A DNA stretch of 64,000 bases from Persicaria tinctoria (Eukaryota; Streptophyta; Magnoliopsida; Caryophyllales; Polygonaceae), in contig JBANSL010000012.1 of NCBI GenBank assembly GCA_037127255.1, forward strand, positions 37,873,115 through 37,937,114, written 5' to 3'. A program made the position numbers and the translations under genes. Below the pieces are notes generated by a model, which saw only the letters and a list, made by a program, of their open reading frames with translations, made no database searches and had not been told where the DNA came from. Below, piece after piece: positions 46,493 through 56,947 of the stretch; positions within the stretch are counted from its first letter, which is position 1; each line of letters opens with the position of its first letter.

Positions 46493-46610
46493 CCAGATTT
46501 TACACAACTAATGCTTGTAAATTGTCATATGAAGAAACAATATACCTAGTGCTATATAAATTTCTGCAAACAAAGTATACACATTGTAAACAAAGTATAC
46601 ACTTTGAATA

Positions 46611-47386
46611 AAAAAGCACATGTCAGCATATGAAGCAAACACAATGACAAAAACTGCTATATAAATTTCATAGACTCACATCAAACTTGCATTTATATGT
46701 ATCAAGATCACTTGAGGGCCCTGTGAACATAACAAAAACAAGATAAACAAATACAAATGGATGTCAGCCCACATAAATATGAAATCAAACACAAACATAC
46801 ACACACCCCACAAATAGAACACGCCAAAAATCAAAGAAAACAAAGAGTGGACATGTAAAAGGATGGAGATGGATTCCAAAAGGACAGAAAGAGATGCCAA
46901 AATCGAGGTCAGCATTAAAAATAGAAGTAGTAACTGCAAAATCACGCACACATACTAGTACGATTGAGAACGAATAACACACATTCATCCAAAAAAACCC
47001 TAACGACAAACATCGCACCATCGCATAATCTGACATAAACAAAACCCTAACACAAACAAACCATACAAAAACAACAAAATGCTTACTTGCGCTGCTATCC
47101 ATACTCAGTAATCTTCAATCACACACGAAAACAAGCACGAAAACGTCCGGAAAACACCGCTTTTCGAACGAATCAGTAGAAGAAACACTACAGAGAGAAG
47201 AGAAGTTGAAAATCGCAATGGGGAGAGAGAAACGGGAGAGAGAGAGAGAGTTTACACAGTTGAGAACGGGGGGAGAGGAGGTTTTTTTCAGTTTTAAAAA
47301 TCCGTGTATACTTTTGCAATTTTAACAAAAATGTGTATACTTGCCTAATTTGGCCGAAAATTTGCGCCGAAGGCGCAAATTTTCTC
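46611..47386 (+). other. MULE 3' flank and right end
   Basis: Non-coding, AT-rich, with a gagagagag run at about 47236-47250. The last 110 bp contain the inverted end and the palindrome TTTGCGCCGAAGGCGCAAA. Confidence 0.5.
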
Positions 47387-47395
47387 ATTTATATT

Positions 47396-47738
47396 TTTAT
47401 ATTATAATAACATAAAAAAGATACGTAAATAACATGTCATACAAAATGAATCGGAACAAACTATTTCACATATAAACTGAAACAAAGATAATAGACTCCT
47501 CCACAGAAAGAGCAAAAAAATTATATGAACCGGAACAAACATACATAAATACCAATAACACATTCAGGGTCTATAATATTGCTTGATAGCATCAAAGTTG
47601 ACGTATTTAAAGCCGTTGATAGGAAAACTCAACTCTTGTCTTTCAGAAACGGTGGTCTTTGCAATGAAAAAGACTTTGTATTTATATGAACGCATATTTG
47701 ATAGAAGTCATGTTTTCACTTAACAGAAAAGATGACAA

Positions 47739-47780
<42 letters not shown>

Positions 47781-48139
47781 AGCTAGTCATCCTCCTTTAT
47801 ATTTTGAAGAGTTTATATGTAACTTCCCACTACTTATGTAACCTCTAACATTAAGCAACTTCCTAATAACCTTCGATTCCTTACATAACCTCCCACTACT
47901 TAATATAAGTTCTCACTATTTTCAACACTCATAATTTCCCACTACTTATGTAACCTCCCACTTAAGTAACTTTCGATAACTTCTCATTACTTACATAACT
48001 TCCCACTACGTACATAACCTCTCATATTAAGTAACTTCCTAATAACATCCTACTACTTACGTAACTTCCTAATAACCTCCTACTACTTACGTAAATTCCT
48101 AATAACCTCCTACTACTTACGTAACCTCCCACTTCAAAG
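47396..48139. repeat. Spacer with (CA)n microsatellite and ~30-bp minisatellite
   Basis: A (CA)n run occupies 47741-47775. From about 47815 to 48135 imperfect units of the type taacttcctaataacctcct plus actacttacg repeat; the last three copies (about 48028-48120) are nearly identical, 30 bp apart. Confidence 0.8.
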
Positions 48140-48579
48140 AGCAATTTGGAAAGAGTTTGGACGTCGAAACATGACGTTTAAACCCGGATTCACTGTTCTG
48201 CAACACACGGCGCCCGCCGCTTGATAATCGGCGCCCGCTTCCTTCCTCAGTGTTCCAATGCTTGTTGTCCGGCGATGATAACCACCACTACCATGATCAA
48301 GTTCCCTTTTCTCTCACTTGTGATTTTATTTTAAATTTTGTTGTCTTTATTTGATTTTCATTTATGGATAATGAAAAGTTTAAGTATGGGGGAAAGTTGC
48401 ATTCATAGATTCATGCATTCATGTTTATGTTCTATTGTTTGCATTCATGTTAATGTTTTGTTATTGCATTGTCATATATTCATATATTCATGTTTACTTT
48501 TTCATTATCTTATTGCATTAGAAAAAGAAAAAAAAAATTGAAAAATGTCGAAAACCCTAAAAATATCATTAATTGCATG
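48140..48579 (+). repeat. Athila element-B-like remnant, plus orientation
   Basis: Contains ggattcactgttctgca followed by a pair of GGCGCC cores at 48209 and 48230 (21 bp apart), and later gtttaagtatgggggaaag, the end-of-internal-region signature of Athila elements. The same order is seen, inverted, in element B at 59460-59690. Confidence 0.55.
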
Positions 48580-50090
48580 CACTACTAGAAAAACGCTATA
48601 TAGCCTCGAAGTTTTTGACTACCAATTATTTCGAGGGTACCATCGTAGCTACTATCCTCGAATTTAGACTCAAAAAATATATTTGGAGCGTAAGTACCAT
48701 TGAAATAAAATCGGTGCTATTTTTCCAGGCTATATAACCACAATTGTATATTTTGAGGGCGTCGTTGGGTGTAATTTATCCTCAAAAAAGAATCCGAGGG
48801 CATTTTTTAAAGCTATTGTCAAACGACGTTAGCAATGAAGTTGTTAGAGGGTACACTCGAGGCTAATTTCGAGGGCATATAGGATCGAATAATTTTTGGA
48901 GGGTATAGTTGAGGGTTTTATAACTCAATATATATTACGAGGCTAATTTCTAGGGTAAGTTTGATCCTAAATGGTTATAATTTTTTTGGGGGGTAACAAT
49001 GTGGCTAAATAACCTCAAATTATTTATTCGGGGGTGTATTTGTAGGTGTATAACCTAGAAAAAATTGAATTTTCGTCCAGGGCAAGATTGAGAGCAAAAC
49101 TGTTTGTCATCCTTAATGCATTAAATACTCCAACTACCTATTTTGCTTTATCAACTAAAACATACGAGGTTAATCAATTTTCACTCTCATACACTTTTCT
49201 TTCTCCCACAACTTTCAAATATACCTGCCTACCTTCCATTTTGTGTGCTTTCTTAGATTCGATCAAGAGTTTTGTGGTATTTGAACTTCATTTCGATCGA
49301 GTAAGTGTAAGTATCATCATTTTGATAATTATTTTATTATTTTCATACAAGTTACATAGAAAAACAAAAAAATCTATATGATTTAGAAACCGTTAGAGAG
49401 ATATCTTAAAAATGTAATCATATGTAAATATTAACCTCGGACATGCCCTCGAGTTCATAATTTTGAGGGTATACTATTATGATTACCCTCATCAATACTC
49501 TTGACTTATTATTTTCGAGGGTAAGTGAGTCCATGATCCCTTCCCTAATAGCAACAATATTATGATTTTGAGGGCAAATTTGATGCTACATATAGCCTCC
49601 AATTATCCTTTTGAGGGCACCATCAAAAGCATGTTCCTGGGTAAATGTAGAACTTTTTTTTAACCATCTGCCAATCTTTTGTCCCATTCTACTTATCATA
49701 CTTTTATTTTTTAGTTCTCCTTATTAATGGATAATCGTGATTGGATGTACATAAGACATTTGCCACATGGAGGTTGTTGAATTGGGATGAGTTATTTCTC
49801 GATGGATTTGAAGAATTCATCAATTTTGCAAAATCACAAGTCTAATTTATGAACAAGGAGAAGATCACGTGTCGTTGTTTGAAGTGTAAGAATGGAAAAT
49901 TTCAAGATGTTGAAAAGGTATGTCTTCATCTTGATCGAAAAGGTTTTATTGATAATTATTATCGGTGGTGAAGACTCCACCTTAATTGTACAATCTTGAA
50001 CACTAACTTGAAGGTTGTTTTTAAGGGTGATGAAAGACAAAACAGAAGTCCTGGTTTAAAGGTCTTGAAACCATGACTAAAATGTTCGAT
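48580..50090 (+). mobile_element. CACTA (En/Spm) element, 5' part
   Basis: Starts CACTACTAGAAAAACGC, the CACTA terminus, followed by about 0.5 kb of subterminal repeats of cgaggg/gagggt words on both sides of 49046-49381. Downstream a TNP2-type N-terminal domain is present (49727-49990). No right-hand CACTA end (..AGTAGTG) was found; the element is truncated or cut by later insertions. The right limit is approximate. Confidence 0.7.
49727..49990 (+). pseudogene. CACTA transposase-associated (Transpos_assoc) domain remnant
   Basis: ATG at 49727: DNRDWMYIRHLPHGG, then after a frameshift ELFLDGFEEFINFAKSQ, and after a stop EKITCRCLKCKNGKF..VCLHLDRKGFIDNYYRWW. This is the N-terminal 'W(M)Y......F..GV..FI..A......G.I.CPC..C.N.....V..HL...GF...Y..W' domain of En/Spm transposases. 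The CRCLKC metal-binding motif is kept; the protein is dead. Confidence 0.8.
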
Positions 50091-50339
50091 CGAATATTGT
50101 TCTGTCTATGTGTTGATTTGTTTAAGTGCAGGAATTGATTCAAGGCCGATCCTATGGGCCAAGATTATTTATGGGCCTTTCATTGGGCCATAAAGAAATC
50201 ATCTTGGATCGGACCATATTCAAATATATATATATATATAGGGAAGCTTTAAAATGTAAAAACTCCTTAACGTGTAAAATTTGGGTTTAGGGGGCGCGTG
50301 CCCCATTTAAAAAAAAGCGAACCGGTTTGTTAAAAAAAA

Positions 50340-51800
50340 AACTGAACCGGCACGCGTCTGAGCGTCTCCATCACCTTCGCTCACGCGTCTTCATCGCCAT
50401 CTCTCTCCTCTGCGCTCAGAGCATCGGGCATGGAAGTAACGGGAGAGGAGGTGGCTCGTCGTCGGCAGGGGAAGAAGAAGGTGGACGCCGGTGATCTTCC
50501 TCTCCGTTTATTCCACCCGAATCCTCAATTTGTTCTTCCTCGAATTGCTTGGATTGTAATGAAAATTAAAATCCCCAATTTCTAGGATTTTAAATTCTTC
50601 GGTGTCGGCCTGGCTTCCTCTCCGTCGATTCCACCAGAATTTCATGGAAGCGGGATGATTCTGCATGTGATGTATGCTTTTGCTTTTGCTCTTCGACTCA
50701 ATTTTTATGTTTACGATTTGAGAAGTCACAGTTGAGCATCTCCGGCGAGTCGAAGTTTCTGATCCACGCCTCCATCTTTGGCATCCACGCCGTTGAGCAT
50801 CTCCCGCCATCGCCGCCGCTACCAGGTCTTACTCTCCCGTTCCTCCATTGATTTCAGTTGATTATCTGGTAAGATGACCTCCTCCTTCTCCTGTTTTGTC
50901 AATCGCTTCCAATTGTACGACTACCCTTAATTCATCTCCAATTCAGTTAAACAATAACATTATCCTCGTTTTCAACTGTAATTCATCTTCAATTCAGGGC
51001 ATATGGGTCAATTTTGCAAAGGATCAGTTATTTTGTCTTTTGGGACCATCAGAATATGGATCTGTAACTCTGTTTAGATTTAATTGAAGCTATGAAGGCA
51101 TCCATCAATTTGACTTTAAGGTTAATCATTCTAAACCCCTAGCAAAAATACGAGTAATAGATACCAGATTAGTTGAATTTGCAATCAAAGTTGATGTAGT
51201 AAAGGTTGAGAAGTTGTTGTTTAATGTTCTCAAGCTGCTATATGAGGTCTGAGTGATATTCTACTTCTATATTACAGTAATATAGGAGCTTTAGAGTTCT
51301 GCAGTGATGATGAATAATTGTTCGTAGTATGCATTTTTTTTTACAATCCAGTACATTGTGATTCAGTTTCAAGAATACTACATTGACATGTCACTACAAG
51401 GAAATTAACATTATCAAAAATGCAATATATTCTTCTTAAGCAAAATGTATACATCAATGCCCTTATGTTTGGTGATTTATGTAGTTGGACTTGAAGGGAG
51501 GAGAGAATCTTGACATCCTCATTTGCTCCACACTTGTTTTGCCATTGCCTCTACTCAAATTGGTAGAAATTTTCTGGAGTGCAATTGTGATTGGCAATCA
51601 GTGTGCATGATTCTCCGCCTTACTTATATTGGCTTTAAATTGGTAGCCTGGATGTGCATTTTTTTTTCATCCACGATATGGTTGGATCTTGATAAGATGT
51701 GGATTGGCCATTTGATTTCAGGGTTGCTATCTGATTAATATCTGATTATAAGATGCAGTTGCTCAATCCGCATGTTAGCCATAGCGAGATAAGTGTGATT
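50340..51800. other. Unassigned left interior of the capturing element
   Basis: GC-rich, exon-like sequence at about 50345-50860 (includes an ATG at 50430 followed by GEEVARRRQGKKK-type reading) looks like a captured first exon. The rest is AT-rich. No family recognised. Confidence 0.3.
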
Positions 51801-51802
51801 AT

Positions 51803-52234
51803 ATGGAGACGGATGAAGCAAAAGATATCTCTTTCCTTTTGATTAGTAATTCTATAGCATATGCATTGCTCAATCCTCATGTTAGCCTCAGAATTGTACA
51901 TAGTGATCATTGTTCTTATTTTGATCTTGGTTGCCTTTTAGTCAGAATGTTGCAAGCCTCCGATAGAATGCGGCTTCACATACGTAACGAGACAACATGG
52001 AATGCAGTAGGCAGAGTCATGACAGCCAACCATGACTGCAACATCTGGAGCAATGACCAGGAGCAGCTGTGCTACGCATGCAGCTTGTGCAAGGGAGGAG
52101 TTGTAGCCCCCTATAGGCACTGCTTGATCGGCCTCCTAGTTTTGGGCAGCGTTCTGCTGTTCGTGCTCTCTGTGACCTCCTGGTTTTGGGCAGCGTTCTC
52201 TCTGTCATGGATGATACTATCATCCGTCAAGTAG
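51803..52234 (+). other. 143-codon open frame, unassigned
   Basis: An open frame whose last part (LIGLLVLGSVLLFVLSVTSWFWAAFSLSWM) is hydrophobic. It contains a near-direct repeat in DNA (ctcctagttttgggcagcgttct and ctcctggttttgggcagcgttct near 52132 and 52177). I know no family; it may be chance. Confidence 0.2.
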
Positions 52235-52408
52235 ACAAGTGTAACTGTTGGGTGAAGAATTTGGAGTAGTTTGTGGTAGGGAAGTTGTTAACTTGTTGTA
52301 CTCTCATGATATAGTGAGAGATTTTGGTAAGGAATTAGTTGTGTTGTGTATCCAGAATAAAATGATATCCAAAATAAAATGATAATGCTTGATTCATAAA
52401 ATATTTTT

Positions 52409-52478
52409 GACCTATTAGCTCAATTGGTAGAGCGATGTGCGTATGCACAAAGATGTGGATTCGAATCCCACATAGGTT
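52409..52478 (+). repeat. tRNA-like sequence, family X copy 2 (left inverted terminus)
   Basis: Seven-pair acceptor stem (gacctat with ataggtt), D-arm gctcaattggtagagc, T-arm region tgtggattcgaatcccaca. The anticodon arm is replaced by the hairpin tgtgc-gtat-gcaca with a 4-nt loop, so no anticodon loop. It faces a copy on the other strand at 53369-53439. Confidence 0.6.
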
Positions 52479-52489
52479 ATATTATAAAC

Positions 52490-53360
52490 AAGAACACATC
52501 AATCCCAAATTGTTAATAATGCACATTATAATCTTAGTTATGCACTTTTTAACCTTAATTATGCACTTTTTAACCTTAAGTATGCACTTTAATTTGAAAT
52601 TGTTATACGTAAAAAAATCTATTTCAAACTCACATCTATCAACCTAAATTATGCGAGAGGTGAATCCAAACTCTCAAAAGTACTAAAAAAAACAAAATTA
52701 AAACATCGATTTCAAAAGCACATCTTTTGTCTTATTCATGCACATTATGATCTTACTTTTGCACAATTGTATTCTAAATTTGCACAATTGTATCTTACTT
52801 TTTCACAATTGTAGTTTAAATTTGCACAATTGTATCCTACTTTTGCACACTTGTATTCTAAATGTGCACATTACAATTTTATTTTTTCACTTTATGTTCT
52901 TATATTTGCACTTTAAAGTTGCACAAATGCACTTCACAGTTGCACAAATAGACTTCACAGTTGCACAAATGCACTTCACAGTTGCTAGATTTGGTCATGA
53001 AAATGTACTCGATCAATCTTGTAGGATCTGGTTATCTTTTTGGATTTTTGTAAATTATTTAGTATATAATATATAGATGCATACAGAATTAAGTTTGTCT
53101 AAACATCTCTTGAGATACTTGTGGACATAAATGGCACAGTTGCACAACTGCACTTCATAGTTACACAACTGCAATTCACACTTGCACAAATGCACTTCAC
53201 AGTTGCACAAGTGTATCTTAATTTTGCACACTTGTATTCTAAATGTGCACATTTCAATTTTATTTTTGCACTTTATGTTCTTATATTTGCACATTACAAT
53301 TTTATTTTTGCACTTTACACTCTTATTCATGAAGAGAAACATAGTACTTGTAAGCGATAC
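52490..53360. repeat. Array of TTGCACAATTGTA / CACTTCACAGTTGCACAAA words
   Basis: About 0.9 kb of low-complexity units of 20-24 bp, each with tgcac: ttgcacaattgtat, acagttgcacaaatgcactt, ttgcactttatgttcttata. The two halves (52738-52990 and 53140-53330) repeat the same order of words. Lies between the two tRNA-like sequences. Confidence 0.7.
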
Positions 53361-53368
53361 ACATAGAT

Positions 53369-53439
53369 AGCCTATACGGGATTTGAACCCGCATCTTTGT
53401 ACGTAGGCACATTGCTCTTCCATTTTGAGATAATAGGCT
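53369..53439 (-). repeat. tRNA-like sequence, family X copy 3 (right inverted terminus)
   Basis: On the minus strand: acceptor agcctat with ataggct (perfect 7 pairs), D-arm-like tctcaaaatggaagagca, T-arm gcgggttcaaatcccgt, and again a short-loop hairpin tgtgc-ctac-gtaca where the anticodon arm belongs. Confidence 0.6.
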
Positions 53440-53639
53440 TATAATCGGGCATCACGCATATTAATGCAATTTTAGAATACAATTGTGCAATCTGAAATAT
53501 ATTAAGTGCAAAAATAAGATATATTAGTGCAATTGTAGATAACAATTGTGCAATCTGAAATCAATAAGTAGTAGAAGCCAAATATTAAAGTGCAGGACTA
53601 TCAGCAGCCTCATAGTGCAAACTCTTCATTTATTGGTGT

Positions 53640-53960
53640 TCAGGAGTGGCAGTAGAGTGCAGGACCGCAGGGCCCTCTTCCACCTTTCAATGGTGCTAAT
53701 CAGGTAATTGCAATTACTCGTCAGCCCTTGCAACCTCTACAATCTACATATACACGCATGGTAAGCAAGCTGCAGATTCCAACAAATCCAAGAATTGCTT
53801 CAAATATAGCACCTGGTTTAGCAAAGTCCGATAAGGATACCTCTCCAGCTATTGCATCAGTTAAGCCTGCCTATGTTAGTGTCTCATTGCCAAAGCCAAG
53901 TGAGAAGACGCCATCAAGTCGAGAAAGAAATGCAAAAATAACTAGACATCACGCATATTA
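53640..53960 (+). pseudogene. Captured coding fragment, family not recognised
   Basis: A plus-strand frame reads QPLQPLQSTYTRMVSKLQ, then NPRIASNIAPGLAKSDKDTS and SVKPAYVSVSLPKPSEK. Its codon-like composition and Ser/Pro/Lys-rich sequence look like an exon of a regulatory protein, joined directly to the acatcacgcatattaatg repeat that also occurs at 53448. Function unknown. Confidence 0.35.
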
Positions 53961-54422
53961 ATGCAATTTTAAATGCAAAAATAAGCTAAAATTCATAATT
54001 GCAGGAATTTTTAAACAAAGAACAAGTAATTTGGTGATATATTCTCTTATTTTGTGAATTTAGACATGATAAGAATGCCCAAAATGGGCATTTTTAATTA
54101 AAGAGAAAGTGTTTTGTTTAAAGAGAATAAACGATTAACTCTTAACTTTCAATCTTATTTAGTATTTCTTGCTCAACCAACCAATAAACTCAACCCAAAA
54201 GAGAATAAACAATGAACTCTTAACTTTTTACAACTAGTTATCAACAAAGCATCATGCCACAACCGACTCAAACATCAAAGATATTAATATGAGCAAACAC
54301 ATGTTTTTGCAAGTGACGCCATACAAGCTTAATGTTCAAAGTACAGAAATGCATCAAGTAATCGTATAAATGTCTATGCAAAAAATTCATCAGCATAATG
54401 TAATATCAGAAAGGGAAAGTAC

Positions 54423-55128
54423 CTCCCAAAGAACGCAGGCTGCGAAGCGCCAGCTGGAAATAAGCACTCTTGAAACCATCGCCCCAGTCACCAACCTTGC
54501 CTTTGATGATAACGTATTGGTAAATGAGGCCTGCAAGAGCTAGAGAGACTATTGTGAAAGACTAAGATATCAAGAACATAATTAGTGCAATAAAAAAAAA
54601 GCAACAGAAATTATCAGATTGAATAGAGATGCATCAGCTATAGGCAAACAAATATTAATCTATGCAAGTTTCGCATCTAAGTCTTGATTTCTTTTTACTC
54701 TAGCAATGTACTGTAAAGAAACAATACCAATACAAGTAGATGCTCCGAGTAGTGAAAGGCTCCAGTGATGGAATTTCCATCGAGGACGCCAGCTGGGGGC
54801 ATCTAGAAGATCTAGAAGGAAACAAGACAAGTTCACTCCAGCGTAACAAAGAAGGAAAAACATGGTGGTTGTTGGTGAAATCAGATCCAGGTTCCCAATC
54901 ACCACACATCCAATACAGATGAATGCGGTAAAGAGAGTGGCAAGATGTGGTTCGTCACCATCTGCTGCTTTAAAGTAGTTGAGAACAGGCAGAATATTCT
55001 CGTTTGCTATAGCAGCTAGAAGGCGAGGAGCTCCAGTTAGACTCTGAAGTGCAGCCCCCAGTGTTGAGAGAATAATCCCAACATAAATTACTGCTAGAAC
55101 TGGCCAAGCAACCGTTGTTGTAAGTAGC
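54423..55128 (-). pseudogene. Captured cation-chloride cotransporter (CCC1-type) exons
   Basis: Two minus-strand exons. The first (55128 to about 54715) encodes VAWPVLAVIYVGIILSTLGA, SLTGAPRLLAAIANENILPV, HLATLFTAFICIGCVVIGNL and LDAPSWRPRWKFHHWSLSLL, transmembrane segments and loops of plant CCC1. The second (54560-54423) encodes SFTIVSLALAGLIYQYVIIK and GDWGDGFKSAYFQLALRSL and ends at a donor (GGAG|GTACTT). A few residues at the exon junction and everything N- and C-terminal are missing. CCC proteins co-transport Na+/K+ with Cl-; this 150-residue piece cannot. Exon boundaries with introns show the capture was at DNA level, not through mRNA. Confidence 0.85.
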
Positions 55129-55139
55129 CTGCATAAAAA

Positions 55140-56430
55140 ACTCAATTAACCACAGCTTCAAGTGATCCTTAGCATACACACGCAACAAACAAAGAAAACG
55201 ACAAAAGTAAAAATACAAATTAAAACAATCCTGAAAATTAGCTATATTAAGTCAGTTAATGTGCCTTTCCCCCATAAAAATTTCGACAGCAGTACAATGA
55301 ACCAATAAACTTCTAGGCTATTCTCCTCCTCACCTCACCTCTTGTCTACTACTTGAAAAAAGTATACATGTGAAGAAAATCTGGAAAGAACCCCTCCCAA
55401 CTTTTCCCATCCCAAAACCTAAACATCACAAAAAACCAAACCCATCAGTGAAAGACATATACCAAAACATCACATAGCAAATACTCTGTAATTAATAGGA
55501 TAGAACAAAACCACCTTTCATAAGAAAATTTGCATTAAACCACTAACCATTCTGAATGATATTTACATTTTTTAATATACAAATTTTTTTAACAAGAAGG
55601 ATGGATATTTTGGACATATTTTCCTTAAGATATTTACAAGACGAAAGTAGTTGTGGGTCTTCAATTGCTTATATTGGACATGGTTAGATACCATTTTCTT
55701 CTTAAAAAGAATGAATTTGTGCAAATACCTACATTTGGGCCAGCTTTGTTTAACTTCAATTAATAATCTATAGGAGCAAAACATACCTTTTCAGCAACTA
55801 ATGTGTAAAAAATATTCTACCAGCTCAAGGCCCATTCAAATTTCAATGTCATAAACATATGAGCCTCTCAGACAGAACAAAATTTCTAGAAATTCAACGC
55901 ATATAAAGCCTGTAATGAAAGAGATTCATTTAGTAATTTGATATATCCTTGGATCACATCAATTTGCATCTTTGTATACTTAGTAGACAATACAAACAAA
56001 GGTAAAGAGAGGTCATCTCAATTGTTGTTTTTGGAGCCATACTTCACTTAGTCATTTCTACAAACAGATTGTGTGCGTACTTGAGATTCATATGTCTGTC
56101 TGATCAAAGGCAGGCTTAGCAGCAACATCAACAATATTTATAGTTTACGCTTTCATGTTAACAACAAGAAGAAAACAGTGACATTTGATTCATCCATAGG
56201 CATCTATAAAGCAATGGACTTGATTATGAAATCAATAAGTAGAACAAGTTCCTCCACAAATTCTGAATCCGAAAATCCAATTAGGAACAATACTAGTTGA
56301 CGAATCGATTCCGAACATGATTAAAGCCTCAAAATCCAAAACCCTAAGTAATGGGAGGGGGAGGGAAATTACCGAAGAGAAACAGAAATTCAATCGTTAA
56401 GCTGTTGAAGCTCAGCTTTAGAGGTCGAAA
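55140..56430 (-). other. Unassigned interior of the capturing element, probably captured intron
   Basis: AT-rich, no coding frame; likely the intron that precedes the cotransporter exon plus unrelated sequence. Confidence 0.35.
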
Positions 56431-56459
56431 TCTCGTCCTTAATCTGCACAATTTAAACA

Positions 56460-56753
56460 CTAGAGAAATGATTTAATAATTGAATTTCTTAATCGATGAG
56501 AGGGTTGGGGGAGAGTGGAAGAAGTGCTACGATGGAATTCGGATAGGGTTCTGAATCCTCGTCGCATCCCCACCAGCGCCGCCGCCATAGATCTATGTTC
56601 GCCATGGAAGAAATCTTGAGATCTAAGAGAGGAGAGGGCAGAGAGATGAGAGATAAGAGATTCAGTGAGTACAGCCAAGGCAAGTTGAGACGGAGACGAA
56701 GAGGGACGAACGAGAGATACTAAAATTAGCACGTAAATTACTAATCCACCCAA
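56460..56753 (-). pseudogene. Captured 5' gene end near the right terminus
   Basis: On the minus strand, CT-rich leader-like sequence (tctcttatctctcatctctct) precedes an ATG at 56605 and a short frame (MANIDLWRRRWWGCDEDSEP), resembling a promoter-proximal exon. It could drive a chimeric transcript through the cotransporter exons. No family recognised. Confidence 0.3.
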
Positions 56754-56825
56754 AAAACACTAGTTAAGGAAATTTTACACGTTAAGTGGATTTTACACAT
56801 TAAGGAGTTTTTACATTTGAAGTAA

Positions 56826-56830
<5 letters not shown>

Positions 56831-56877
<47 letters not shown>
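56831..56877. repeat. (TA)n microsatellite
   Basis: Pure TA run bordering the capturing element; a shorter run borders the left end (50223-50239). Confidence 0.9.
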
Positions 56878-56882
<5 letters not shown>

Positions 56883-56947
56883 GATTTCCTAACTTTTATT
56901 ATGTGGAAAGATTCTTTGAATGGTATTTATATACTGGTGGGATGAAA

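Larger units (their letters stand above)
33676..46610 (+). pseudogene. MULE transposase (MuDR type), interrupted
   Basis: The N-terminal frame starts at 33676 (VITVVFGGSWVF, the MuDR N-terminal motif) and is cut by the Copia insertion at 33771; past the second duplication (44341) the same frame resumes (LYDSTTLHDLKRKVCTRF) and runs through an acidic stretch (DDMYDDMDDDNDIDYDAD) to a stop at 44949. Exons at about 45220-45503 and 45594-45975 carry the catalytic core: first Asp in IVVIDGTFLTGKYKG, second in VFVSDRHVRIS, CxH in HHCICRWHMEQN, and Glu in TSNNAESINAIFKG near 46070-46110. A SWIM zinc-finger start (NTCTCKFFDIEKIP, about 46350-46390) is disrupted by a 33-bp duplication. Stops between exons show it is inactive. 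Confidence 0.8.
32915..47386 (+). mobile_element. Mutator-like element (MULE) with transposase gene, split by a Copia element
   Basis: Flanked by a perfect 9-bp duplication atttatatt (32906-32914 and 47387-47395), the MULE hallmark. Ends match in inverted orientation: gggatggtttgcaaagtatac on the left, gagaaaatttgcgcc inward from the right, and the shared inner ggccaaattagg followed by tatac words. Without the 10.6-kb Copia insertion it would be about 3.9 kb. It encodes a MuDR-type transposase, plus strand, now broken. Confidence 0.85.
50240..56830. mobile_element. Gene-capturing TIR element inserted in a (TA)n tract
   Basis: Inverted ends of about 45 bp: left AGGGAAGCTTTAAAATGTAA, right (inward) AGGGTTTACTTCAAATGTAA, both continuing aaactccttaa(c/t)gtgtaaaat. 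Both ends lie in (TA)n, so the target duplication cannot be read. The interior holds exons of a cation-chloride cotransporter, other unassigned exon-like pieces and a tRNA-like-bounded array. No transposase was seen, so it is non-autonomous, Pack-TIR-like. The superfamily is open. Confidence 0.65.

Noticed and set aside
51803..52234. Membrane protein gene
   Set aside because: The hydrophobic tail comes partly from an internal DNA repeat and no homologous family is evident; kept as low-confidence open frame only.
52409..52478. Functional tRNA gene
   Set aside because: Acceptor, D and T arms look good, but the anticodon arm is a 4-nt-loop hairpin with no possible anticodon, and diverged copies occur elsewhere.
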